From assembly GCA_947095535.1 (NCBI GenBank), contig OX352774.1, forward strand, positions 117,059,996 to 117,123,995: DNA of 64,000 nt. Reading direction: 5' to 3'. Below the pieces are notes generated by a model that searched no databases, had not been told where the DNA came from, and was given only the letters and a program-made list of their open reading frames with translations. Shown in pieces: positions 38,207 to 49,437 of the stretch; within the stretch, counting starts at the first letter, position 1, and the number at the start of each line of letters is the position of its first letter. A program made the position numbers and the translations under genes. Source of the stretch: Poecilobothrus nobilitatus. Taxonomy: Eukaryota > Arthropoda > Insecta > Diptera > Dolichopodidae.

Positions 38207-38361
38207 GGTGCATTTCCCTGCCACATAAATGTAATAAGGAAATTACACAGCCTTTCCTTTTCAGGGGTGGCTGTAAATGTCGTAAGGGGGAATTATTTTT
38301 ACGACGTGTGTGGGATTCAAACACACACTCCCTTGGTGTTTTTTTAGAGCGTATTTTATAC
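38207..38361 (-). mobile_element. SINE family B, 5'-truncated
   Basis: Shares the body with 33122-33316 (GGAAATTACACAGCCTTTCC, GGTGGCTGTAAATGTCGTA, ACGACGTGTGTGGGATTC). The A-box end is missing: it stops at the GTATTTTATAC position. It abuts the LINE fragment directly. Confidence 0.85.
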
Positions 38362-41300
38362 GTCATGTTTAATGTTTATAACAATGCTTAAGGTTTAATA
38401 ATTATAACTGTCAATCGAAATAATAAAATCTAATATGGCTCCATCGCGGTATTACAGAATTAGATAAAAAAGATTTTGAAATTACGTACCAAACTTAAAC
38501 TTCATATATAACTTCTGTTTGCTAAATACAACAGGATCCATTATAGGAAAAAGCAGCGTAAACCTAAATTATTTACACCATAGTCTAGATTCTAGACTTC
38601 TACACTATGTGAATCTCTATATGATCAAATATCTTAAGCTTTTGTTATATGATCCATATAAAAAAATCAGTTTAAGCATCGTTTCGAGCATAGCGTTTAG
38701 AAAAAGAAGAAGCAGATACATATAATTAAGTTTGTAACAGTGAATCAGCGTTTTACGATGTCATGAAAGAGAACCCATTAATAAGAAACCATTTAATTTT
38801 TATATTATTTTTAAAATATTTTACCTTTAAAACTTTTACTTTAAATTTTGTGTAAGAGCTTAATAAAATTATTCTGTAAAATTTTCTGTCAACATCATTT
38901 AACAATTTATATTTTAGATTAACAATAATGTCAATTCTAATAATTTTATTCTATATGATTTTTCGTTTATTTAAAAATTAATTATATTCATTTCCTTTAT
39001 TTAATTTTTTTTGTTCTTAAGTAAAAATAAACAAAGGGAGAAAAAAAATCATTTATTTAATCATAAAATAAAATAAAAAGGAAATCCATTAAAACTAAAC
39101 AAAATATTCCACCGTTATTCTAATAAAATTATAATTCAACTTTTTTATTTCTTTTATAATAAATAGCTTCTAATGTCCATAGATAATTTTGCTCATAAAG
39201 AATCATACTCATACTTATTTTTATAAGTCGAATCAAAATATTCAATTATAGTTAACATTATCAAATTTTTTAACTTCTGAACTCTAGTTCTGAACTATTT
39301 TTTGCTTTTCTGAACAAAAAAAGAGGATACTTTCATAATTATTAGAAATTACACCAGATTGTAAGTTCTAAAGCCATTCTACCTCTTCATTTTATTATGT
39401 TTATTAAAGTTAGGAAATAAAATCCAAAATGATTAGTTAATATATGTTTCAAAATACATGATAATCAAATTTTTGACTTTAGCGAACTTTAATAAGATTT
39501 CTAAAAACGAAAATTTTTTACTTTTTTACTATACACCCGGTTTTCTATTTAAAAAAAAAATTTTTTTTCTTCAAGTTAAAGAAACACAACAATTATTAAT
39601 TGTTACCTTTTTTATTCTCATTTTATTTTATGTCTTTTAAATTTGATTAAAAAAGGATTTATTAATCTTTAAGGGAAAGAAATACAATAAAAACTGAAAT
39701 ATCATTTTTACTTCTTTTATTTTATATTATATTTTATTCAATTTTCTAAAGGACTAACAGAAGACTATTTTCAATTTATTAATAAAAATTTACAAAAAAA
39801 AATTATTTAGGGCTAATTATTAAGAAACTTTGACATTGTCGTTAAATGAAAAACAAAAAGAATCACTTTTTAATAATTATTGTAAAAGGTTGTTAAAAAT
39901 TCTTTTTTATTGATAATTAACAAAATTATTAAGTCATTGAGTTTTTTGTTCACATTGTTGGTTTGAAAAAAATTATAAGAAAAATGCCAATAAATTAACA
40001 TTTACTTAAATGAAAATCTTTTAAAATCAAATTTTAATAATCTTTAATAATGACTCGTAAATTGCATACTTATAGGATTTTATATAAAAAAAATACCTAA
40101 GAGTAAAAAGAAAATTAATTTAAAGTAATAAAATATAAACATATGTACGTACAAGTACATCTTTTTCATATAGCTAAAAATTAGATGATTTTTCTTAAAT
40201 ATACAATGATTTTTTATTTTAAGACAACAGTCTTAAATATACAGACTCAGCATTGACAATGGTGCAGGATATGGCAGGAAATTTCGAAACAAACAAAATA
40301 ATCTTCTTCAAAATAAATCAACTGCCTATGCTCTAAATGGGAAAAGATATGATTTTATTTTTAAACACATATACGAGAAACTTGAAACACCGGTATTTTA
40401 AAAAGTGTTAGAAAAAAATCTGCCCTCCTCTTCCTATAGAATTTTTTTTATTTCGACATCCTTCTCCACTTCCTACTCTATATCAGTGCTAACTTTGTAC
40501 TCTCTATATAAACGAATGTCCAAACAACAAATTGGCATAAAGCAACTAATTCTGATCAACAGCTCTCAAATTTCAAATCTTACAATTTTAATTTTTTTAT
40601 TTTAAATATAAGAAATTTGTACAATGCAAAGCCTGGGGAATCAAAAACTTTTAAAATAAAGAATCTTAAATTTAGTCCGGTTAATGGATTTTTATGTGAT
40701 AAACATTTAATCAAGTCACGTTTTTATTAAGAATTTAACTTTAGTCAGCTATAATTTATCTTCTCAATAAACATATTGGAAAGCAATAAACCTAAATATT
40801 TAAAATTTTAAATAAAAGCAAAAAATCGATAGATATATATATACATATTAGTATATTTCTTATTATTTTTTAAATAACTTGAATTAATTGATAACAAAAT
40901 AAAAACTATAATACCATAAAAAGGCTATTGAAAATAAAATTACACAAAATCATCACCAAATCATTGTTATATTGGTTGATTAGTTATTAAAACAGAAAAC
41001 CGAAGGAAAGAAAACTAAAATCAATCACTTAGCCGAATAAAAAAATAAAATTATGTAAAATATCTTTATTTAGTATATATCCTTTATATAAATGCAGTGG
41101 TGCTAAATCTATTCAGTACATAGTGCATAACTATATAAATTAATTTAATAATATTTTTTTGTTTTACGGAGGACGGTCGAAAACATCGAAAGTTACTGAA
41201 CGTAAATGCACTCGGCTCGGGGTATAGAGTTGGACTTTAACCAACCAAAACCACACCTTTATAACTTTAGAATATGGGTTCTTTTATGTATAACATAATA

Positions 41301-44300
41301 TATAGTTTGGTTTTGGGGATAAGGATATGGAAAAGATTACTTGGGAAATTGGGTTTGGGATAATTAGGATTATGGAGAAGAAAGTACATATATCGTACAT
41401 ATATGAATTACCAACTTTTGAGAACACATGTGCTGGCACATGTTCTGGTTTCCATAAATGTAAAGTTAAAAGTCGCTACTTTTTAAACCAAAAAAGTTTT
41501 TTTTAATTTTCTTTCCAATCAAACTTCTCTTAATATACTGCTAACTTATACTGTTACAATCTAGCCTAACTTACATACATTATTGCAAATTAAAATTAGT
41601 ATAGAAGGATCTTACAAAATATTTATCTCATTTATCCTAAACATCTCATTTGAAATTCAACGTAATTTCAATTATATTTAAATTTTATGTCAAAAATGAT
41701 AAAAATGTTTTCGAATCCTTCCTTAAATTATTTTACTTATATTCGACAGACTACTGAATGGATTATAGGAAGTACTATTGAAAAAAATAAAAAAGGAAAA
41801 TTTACAATTCAATACAGGGAATAAACTTTTGTTTGTACATTTAATGAAAAGTCATTGAAACAAAAAAAAGGGAAAAAAGCTAATACTCGTACATAAAACA
41901 AAAAAAGAAAAGTCTCAACAATTTTCTATTCATTAAGAATGCCTCTCTCGTCCAATCACTCAAAAACTAACATGGAAACAGAAAAACTTTTTTTTTTTTA
42001 ATTTTAATTTACTTTTTTTTTCAGTTCCTTTTTTTTGTTGTTTTTATTTGTTTTTTATTATGTTCAAGTTCAAAGTCTATTGATCTAATGGATTGTTGAA
42101 CTGAAATGATTGAAAAGAATTGAATGAATGAATGATTGAAATCTTTTGATAAATTACAAAGTAAAATTTCACATCAATTTTTGTTTATTCCTTCTGTTCC
42201 AAGACAAATCATCTTTAAAGACAAATCATTGTTAAAAAGTAAGTGTAGACTGACTGAGTCGTCGGTTTAACTCAAAAAATAACATTTTTTTGGTTTTTTT
42301 TTGAAATTGAAAATAAAAATAAAATAAAAGAAAAAAATTTTGAAACTACATTTGAACTTTTGAGATTCTTTAAAAGTAACAACATTAACATCTACTAAAC
42401 TATTATTTAAAATTGATTACGCACTTCGAATTCTTCGGTGAATTTCATTTCAGAGAATTTTTCATGTCAAAAACATGAAGATTATAATATTTTTTTTTCT
42501 TTTTTTGATTTGTCTTTTTTATAGTCAGCTTAAAAGAAATTTTTTCTTTTTTTTTGCTTTTTTGTTTTCATTTAAACTTTGTAACTTTAAATCTTTTTAT
42601 TTAAAATGTTACAGAAATCTTTCAATAAAAATACAAAAACAACACTTCGAATTTCACTTAACTAAGTTAAAAAAAATAAAAATAATAAAAATATGTGTTC
42701 CTATCTTTCAAGGCTTTCCATTCAAGGAAGAAGAAAAGCAGCAAAAAAGAAAAATAGAAAAGAAACAGTTACAATAAAAAAAACACGAAGAAATTAAATA
42801 AAGTTATATACAAAACTGTTAACGTTATTGTAAATTTTATTTCTATAATAAAATTTTTTACAAGCATTATAAAAACATAATAAATACAACAAACAGAACA
42901 AACGGATCTTTTTGGTTTGATGGTTTACAAAAAGCAAAGCATTGCAATAAAAATTCGGTCGTCTCAAAAACAATCCATTTTGAAATTTTTATACTTGTTT
43001 TCACTTCCACTACCAGGTGTTTCTATTTCTTCATCTTCCATACAATCCGATACCATCTACAAATATATAATTTTAGTCTTAAGGATCGTCGGCGAGTACA
43101 ATGATAACTGAAGATCTTTAAATAATAATCTGAATAAAAATTGAGAAATGAGCACTTCTTTGCTTTATAAAGGCGTTATTATAACTTCAGTGAGAGGTAA
43201 CCAACAAATGCAAGGACTCAGTTCTGTTCAAAAATTACTAGAAAAATCGACCAACAAAGTGACTTATAAGGAAAAAGTTTTTTTTTTCTTTCCGGAAAAA
43301 TATTTTAAACTTTATTCAAAAACGGAAATTATAAAAAAATTATTTTCATCCTTAGGTTATAGCTTAAATTATATTACTATGTGTAGAAAAAGAGGAAAAG
43401 CGAGAAAAAGAGAAGGAATAGTAGAATAGTGGAAAATACAGACTAAGAAGAAAAAAAAATCCTTGGACAATAATTTTATTAGAATTTTAAAAAAAAAAAA
43501 GAACCAACTCTGCAAAATTTCGTTATTGCTTTTTTATTTATTTTTATTATAATTTTTTTTTTTCGTATTTGTTTGAACTTAAACATTAATTTTAAAAAAT
43601 TGGTTAACAAGATAAAAAATAAAGTCAATATAACTTTACAATTAACAGATTGAAGACATCAATACATGACTATATATATTAGATATAGGTATAAAAAGAT
43701 TAGAAGTAGATTTTCTATTTCGGACTTAGTATATTAAATGTGTTCCTAAAATGTAAATAAATTTATATCTATTTGTATATTTGTTTTGAGGAATGCTTTA
43801 AAGATGGTTAATGGTCGTTCGTGCTTTTATTATACTGTAGATTTTCTTGTTAAATTATAGATAATACAATAAAAACTACTTTCTGATTTACGTTATTTAT
43901 AAATTTTATAAAGATTTGTTTTATCTGTTTTTACAAAAAGTTTAGTAGAAAAATTTGTGATGATTTGTCTTTGAAATAAAAAAAATAAACGAAAACTTTA
44001 AAACAAAATAAAAAACTTATCTTAATTATTTAATTATTGAAAGGAAAAACCAAATTGATATATAAAATTTTTTGAGTTATTTGTAAGCCAATCAATATCA
44101 ATAAATCAATACTTATATTTTAATAAATATTTTATTAAATTAAAAAATTTTATTATTAAGTTTTTTTTTTATTAATTACATATATTGCTTAGTTTTAGAA
44201 TGACTCTTAGATTGCTTCTATTTTAGTCTGTTTTTTGTTAAAGATTTTTTAGGACCTAGCACTCATTAATAAACCGTGCTAAACGTTATAAAATTTTTAA

Positions 44301-44394
44301 ATTTCAATTACCTTTTGTTTTATGGCTAAAAACCAAAACAATTACCATTTATTTATTTATTTTAATATTGCAAATCATATAGGATATTGCAATA
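38362..44394. other. AT-rich intron, no cyclase exon found
   Basis: This 6-kb stretch should hold exons for the remaining helices of the second membrane domain, but none could be recognised. Short hydrophobic frames (39458-39640, 42475-42777) are T-rich translations without splice signals or family motifs. About 38400-38720 and 41160-41240 are less AT-rich and may be further decayed repeats. A possible minus-strand exon is listed separately. Confidence 0.5.
42964..43056 (-). CDS. Candidate 3'-terminal exon of an unknown minus-strand gene
   Basis: Immediately after an acceptor-like TATATTTGTAG on the minus strand is an open frame of 30 codons plus TGA, reading MVSDCMEDEEIETPGSGSEN then KYKNFKMDCF. 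The composition (acidic, Gly/Ser) is unlike the surrounding A/T-run translations. An AATAAA signal lies 123 nt beyond the stop (42836-42841). I recognise no family, and no upstream exon was found. The acceptor could also join in another phase. It could be an exon of a gene nested in the cyclase intron, or chance. Confidence 0.3.
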   Translation of the reverse strand: MVSDCMEDEEIETPGSGSENKYKNFKMDCF

Positions 44395-45600
44395 TTACTA
44401 AACCTTAAATATTACTTAACTGTTTTCTCAAAAATCTTCGAAAAAGTCATTTAAAATAGGTTAATACTAAGTGAGAAACAATTTGGGTTCGAAGAAAAAT
44501 CAATCACAACAGCTGCCAGACTCTTTTTAAATGGCTTTATCTCTAAAAATATTGAAATTGGTAAATTCGTTAGCTTCTTGTTAGTATTTCTTTATATAAA
44601 ACAGGTCTTCCATTGCGCGAACCATGATATTCTTCTATTAAAACTTAAGAAATTAAATTTCACAATTGATCAATTAAAATTCTTCCAGTCATATTTTCAC
44701 GGTCATAAGCAAAACTTCGCATAAATAATAACTTTATTAATGAAAAAATAATATCAAGAGGGGTTCCGCAAGTATCAATTTTAGGCCCGCTTCTTTTTAA
44801 ATTATACATTGGCGACATCTTTCATGTAAAATTAAAGGATTGTATTCGAATAACTGAATACAATCCTTTAATTGATGACATGATGCAGTAATAAAATGTG
44901 CAAAGGATTCTGAGAGAAATATTCATCTATCTATAAAACATGATTTACTCAATAACTTCAATTATTTTGTTTAATACTTAGTAGCAAATCAAATTGGAAT
45001 AAACATAAAAAAAATTAATCAAAAACATCCATACATATTCCTAATGAGAAGACTCTGTAAATTCCTCTCGCATCAATCGATACAGTATATGCTTCGTGTA
45101 TAAAATCACATATTTCTTACCTCTTACCTATTTTGAGTAGAGCTCCACAAAATTATCTAAATAAATTAGATATAATGCATAAACAATGTGTAAAGCTAGT
45201 CCAAGGCTCAACCTTGTTACACCCAACAGATTTTATATACACTATAAAATATCTAAGCTTACTATAAAACTATATATATTAAACTGCATTTAAAATCATT
45301 CATAATCAATTAAAACATAATTTCATTCTAAATAGGGATCTAGACATACACAACCTTCCTAACTCTAGGAATAAATCGAACTTTTATCTTTCCCGGTTTG
45401 GAACATAACATCAAAAGAATAACTACTTGTATAAATGCCTTAAGGTTTATAATGAACTTCCATAGAAAATAAAATTATTTAATAATCTTAATCTATTTAC
45501 ACAAAAAATGATTAAATCCACCTTATTTAGTACATAATATTTTAATAAAACAAAAAATACTTACAAACTAATAAATCCCCCTATAAACTAACTAACATAC
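44395..45600 (+). mobile_element. Degenerate reverse transcriptase of a non-LTR element
   Basis: Frame pieces follow the canonical order: QFGFEEKSITTAARLFLNGF (QFGFR..R ST), a damaged motif A (FLYIKQVFHCANHDILLLKL), SRGVPQVSILGPLLFKLYIG (motif B, PQGS). C-terminal pieces follow, such as LPILSRAPQNYLNKLDIMHK, CVKLVQGSTLLHPTDFIYTI and LPNSRNKSNFYLSRFGT. The catalytic YADD is missing, apparently deleted near 44850. Many stops. Confidence 0.8.
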
Positions 45601-45666
45601 ATAAATTAAATGCTATGATAAATGTATCTGTATTCCAAATGATTATCTGAATTTTTTAAAGTTTTA

Positions 45667-46943
45667 GGGCCAGTTTCACCGCTTTCTGATAAACTTCTAG
45701 ATCGCTATCTTCTAGATAAACTAACTGGTAGATAAAAGTTGTAGATAATATTGTTTCTGTTTCACAGTACTTAATAATAATTTATCTGGCTGATAACTTT
45801 ATCTCCTGGATAACGTAATCATTATAAAATTGTATATTTTTAGGATGAATTTGTACTAAAAATGATTAAAACATTTTTTTATTTTCAAAATGGCAAACTT
45901 TAATTTTAAGAAAATATACAAAATATAAATACAAAATTTCAAAATATATATACAAACATTTAATTTTGCATTATTTCATAATGGAGAACTTAAAAAAAAG
46001 AGATAGGGCTGTAAATTTGACTCAACGTGTTAATAAGTAATTTTTATTTTCATAACCTTTATCTCCTAAAATAACACAATTTCCAAATTTTGGATTAATT
46101 AGTCTCTGTTTTACGAAGGAATTATTGAAAATTGTTTGGCCATTACATGAACAAGGTGACCTAGCAGCAATGTCAGAAAATTTTAACTTCGTCTCTACTA
46201 CAGCTTGAACATTAAAAGAAAAATTGTGCTTTCTGTCCCTGTAGTTATTCTGCGTTTATTTTAAGTGGATTACATTTATTCTAAATCCTACCTGTTAATT
46301 TGATAAAACGTGCGTACAATCTATGGCCCCTATAACTCTAGGAAATTTGGCGATGTCGTAAAATTCTTTCATAACATTTTGTAGATTTGACGAAGATTTT
46401 ATAAAGCATCATCACAATCAAAAAGCAGGTAAGCTATAGCAGGACTTCTTATAGTAATCTATTTCTTGGTCATATTGCAGAGTTACTAATAAGTATAAAC
46501 ATATTAATTTTTTCTGTTTTGAAGAATTTAAGTTAAATTTACAAATTTGTTGGCGTTTTTATTTCATTTTATATTAAAGACAATATATAACTAACTGCCG
46601 GTTTAATCAAAATCAACATCATCAAGTAGTTCATAATAATCTGGCCGTATTCTAATTTATTATTCGTGATCTACGTGAATGTGATATATTATTAAAATAT
46701 TTATCAAATTCATCTTCTATGTACTCAAATAAACCCATTTTGTGTTAATTATAAAATATCAAAAAAAAAATTTTTTTTTTTAATTTCAAAAATAAAAATT
46801 TTAACTACTAGATAAATTATCAGAAACTTTAACTATTAGATAGGGTTATCAGACAGTTGTGAAACAGAAATTTATGATTTATCTATAAGATAAGTTCTGA
46901 ATAGTCTATCGACCAGTTTATCTATAACCGGTGAAACTGGCCC
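45667..46943 (-). mobile_element. PIF/Harbinger DNA transposon relic, 1.28 kb
   Basis: Perfect 15-bp terminal inverted repeats (GGGCCAGTTTCACCG) are flanked by TTA on each side (45664-45666 and 46944-46946), the classic 3-bp PIF/Harbinger target duplication. Subterminal ATCTAGATAA/TTATCT words recur near both ends. The interior holds the remains of a Harbinger transposase on the minus strand. Confidence 0.92.
46090..46738 (-). pseudogene. Harbinger (HARBI1-like) transposase, decayed
   Basis: On the minus strand an N-terminal piece MGLFEYIEDEFDKYF precedes a long gap. The catalytic region follows: MKEFYDIAKFPRVIGAIDCT with the first DDE aspartate, then NNYRDRKHNFSFNVQAVVET and FSDIAARSPCSCNGQT. 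The last corresponds to the family's ARWPGSTHDS, where the second aspartate is lost (Asn). Stops, frameshifts and missing segments leave no usable enzyme. HARBI1-type proteins cut and rejoin DNA at TTA/TAA targets. Confidence 0.85.
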
Positions 46944-47099
46944 TTAAACTTCTTTTTTTTTTTATTCTATTGTTAAAAAAAATATATAACCACACAAATA
47001 TATAGCTTTATGCTTGGGTCTCAATCTATCTATTATGTATGTATTGAAAAAACCAAATTATGTATAATTAATTTTATATTGTAAATACAGAAAAAAAAA

Positions 47100-47830
47100 A
47101 CAATCTTCTCAAACCCATCCGATTTGAAACCGCTCTCCATCGATTAATATGGTTAGCCTTGAAGAAATACATAAATTAGGAACATTGATAGTCTGCTCAA
47201 CATTCGCAGCGGAGCTGGTGGCAGTAGAAGAGGCAATCAAAATGGGGAGAAAGAATATTTGGTGGAGTAAAAAACAATATTTACGCAAAAAACCTAGAAG
47301 TTATCAGGCCAATCAAAAATACATTAGAGATACAAAACGCCATATAAGAAATTTCATTATAAAAGAAAGGGGTAGAATTAAGTTAATATAGGTCCCAGGT
47401 CACGCGGGTATACCTGATAATGAAAAACCGGATAAAGAAACATGGCATCTAAGAGCCCACATATATTCAGAGTGGGAAAATTCAGGAAAGTTACTAAGGG
47501 ATATATTCCCTATAAGAAAAAATATAACAGTAGTCAAAACGAAAAGTCGCAAAAACGACATAAGAATAACGAGATTAAGATTGGAAACCACACTGGCCAC
47601 TCATAAGTACATTTTCGATAAAATATCATCCCAATATATACCTTTTGCAATGAACAACTAACTATAAAGCACATAATCCTGGAGTGCGTCAATAACATAC
47701 ACAAGATTACACTTAATACTTTACAGTGTAAAAACCAAGAAGATTTAGAAAATATTAAAAACGCCAATATAGAATAAAGTAACAAGCAAAACGTTGACAA
47801 GAGAAGGAAGATCATGAAAACTGAAGAATA
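47100..47830 (+). mobile_element. LINE RNase H and C-terminal region, degenerate
   Basis: The product contains CSTFAAELVAVEEAI (RNase H glutamate motif) and then VPGHAGIPDNEKPDKE, the typical last RNase H motif of jockey/I-type LINEs. It continues RITRLRLETTLATHKYIF, YIPFAMNN and TIKHIILECVNN-like sequence, the usual C-terminal knuckle. A stop at 47389, just before VPGH, and later frame changes inactivate it. The DNA from 47831 to 48165 is AT-rich with no feature. Confidence 0.82.
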
Positions 47831-48165
47831 ATGAAATTAGTTTTTTAGTCTTTATTTTTTTTTTTTTTGTGGTGAAATAATGATTATTGGTAAAATAATG
47901 AATTAAGAAAAATTAAAAGGAGTAATCCATCCTTAGATTAAGAAATATACCATTAATATGAAGTTACTGTACTTATATATATAAGTATAATACTTGCCAC
48001 ATCCGAAGAGAAAAGGGTCATTCAAAGGGTCATTATATTACAAATTTAAAAATAATTATAAATAAATAAAATAATTTTAAATAAATAAAAATTCATAACA
48101 TATCAGTAAATATTTAAAAAACGAAAACAAAAATAAATAATTTTATATTTTTGTTTATTTTCCAG

Positions 48166-48346
48166 AATATTCTTCCGGATCATGTAGCATCATATTATTT
48201 ATCACATGAAATGAATGATGAATTATATTCAAAAATGCATAAATTATGTGGTGTTATGTTTGCATCAATACCAAATTTTAAAGATTTTGACAATGAAGAT
48301 ATTGAAAATGGAAAAGCATGTATTAGAATATTAAATGAAATTATAT
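48166..48346 (+). CDS. Ac78C: Adenylyl cyclase exon j: start of C2
   Basis: The acceptor is TTTTCCAG and the donor GTAAGT. The product NILPDHVASYYLSHEMNDEL, then YSKMHKLCGVMFASIPNFKD and GKACIRILNEII, is the beginning of the second catalytic domain (family pattern N-ILP-HVA, then V-FASIPNF and RLLNEII). It starts in phase 0 and ends with the first base of a split codon. The preceding exon, expected to encode the final helix and the segment before NILP, was not found. Confidence 0.93.
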
Positions 48347-48488
48347 GTAAGTAATATATATTGTGATTTTATTTTATACTTTAAGTAAATATATATGGAA
48401 ATGAAAAAGAAAATTTCCGAATTACAAATTTTATAGAAAAAGAAAACAAAATTATATTTTATTATTCTGTATTTATTTTGAAATAAAG

Positions 48489-48559
48489 GTGACTTTGATG
48501 CCCCGTTAGATGAACCATGTTTTACATCAATTGAAAAAATCAAAACAGTTGGTGCAAGT
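48489..48559 (+). CDS. Ac78C: Adenylyl cyclase exon k: C2, cut short by LINE sequence
   Basis: After a weak acceptor (GAAATAAAG) the product reads DFDAPLDEPCFTSIEKIKTV then GAS. This equals the family's ADFDELL...IEKIKTIGS, which should continue with TYMAASGL. Instead the next codon is TAA, and from 48559 the sequence becomes LINE (SYAAPIWFNIS in another frame). GCAAGT at 48554-48559 would suit a GC-AG donor, and splicing there would join in frame to the next recognised exon, but the YMAASGL segment would be lost. I could not find a small exon supplying it. Confidence 0.85.
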
Positions 48560-48990
48560 TAATTTCTTATGCTGCACCCATATGGTTCAACATAAGTGTA
48601 AGCTTAATAGAGAAAATAAGAAAGTTCTAACGTAAATGCTTTTGAGCTTGCGTAAACCTACACAAAAAGGCAGAAATTGATTACAAGCATTTTTACTTCA
48701 ACAAATGCTTGTACCGTACAGTAAGAATTATCAGATTCGACCACTTTTTTATAAAAATTATCCGCAATCACTTTATCCGTATCTCTAAATATGGTAGAAT
48801 AACCGTGTTCGGGTTTCATAGCATCTGAACATTTTATATATCATGATTCTAAAGGGTATATTCAGAATCACGAGCATGTCCCTCTATAATATCATTATAA
48901 TAGACGGGCTACATGAAACCAAACCAAAACCCAAATAATATTGAAACTAATTCACTGAAATATGACATGTTTGTCGCTGATAAGGACAAA
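48559..48990 (+). mobile_element. LINE C-terminal fragment abutting the cyclase exon
   Basis: Frame pieces LISYAAPIWFNISVSLIEKI, then FNKCLYRTVRIIRFDHFFIK and IIRNHF, parallel the ORF at 50734-51618 (YGSPIWFNISASLMEKL; VIRVDNFIIRILRNH). It is a diverged relative of the nested LINE at 49587-52048, with stops. The 430 bp after it (to 49424) show nothing. Confidence 0.8.
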
Positions 48991-49437
48991 AATGTAAATA
49001 GAAATCAATGGTGGATATCTTATTAACATCCACATTTTTTTTTTCTTTCTTTTCAATAGGTTAAGACATAGATTAAGTTTTATTCAAAAATAAATATTAA
49101 AATTTGTTTTGAGTTTATAATTTTTCCAATTAAAAAACAACAAAATTTAAATTTTTACTTAAATTATTTTCTGAAAGAAAAGTAGTAGGTATATTGTGTA
49201 GATCTAATTATATAATTTTTATTTTGTTCTTATAGACGAACTAAGAACAGAAAATAACTAGCAAAATTAAAATTTAGTTTTTAAGGTCTAGTCATAAGTA
49301 GACTATTTGGTATTCATTTTTTGTAAGACTTTTTTATGTAATTGAAATAAGAATCTGTTAATAAAAAAAAAAAAAAATTCAATTTCGCAATATCGGAAAA
49401 GTATTACGGATGTCAAGGTCATTCTGGGCTGATTTTA

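Noticed and set aside
38140..38391. Hydrophobic frame directly after a TTTTCAG acceptor, in phase with cyclase exon i, looking like the next membrane helix
   Set aside because: The complementary strand reads YANDMKIVKTISTENDILL and further reverse transcriptase motifs, and the 3' half is a SINE. It is antisense LINE sequence.
39458..39640. Small hydrophobic protein or missing cyclase helix
   Set aside because: T-rich low-complexity translation, no splice signals in phase and no family motif.
42475..42777. 100-codon frame with Phe/Leu-rich start resembling a membrane protein
   Set aside because: Made of T- and A-runs. No motif, no supporting neighbours.
47400..47815. Minus-strand frames of 66 and 93 codons
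   Set aside because: They are complements of the LINE RNase H region, which has clear motifs on the plus strand.
48554..48559. GC-AG intron as the normal structure of the C2 exon
   Set aside because: Not adopted as the main reading, because splicing here deletes YMAASGL, which is conserved in all animal cyclases I know, and because LINE sequence begins at the same base. Kept only as a possibility.
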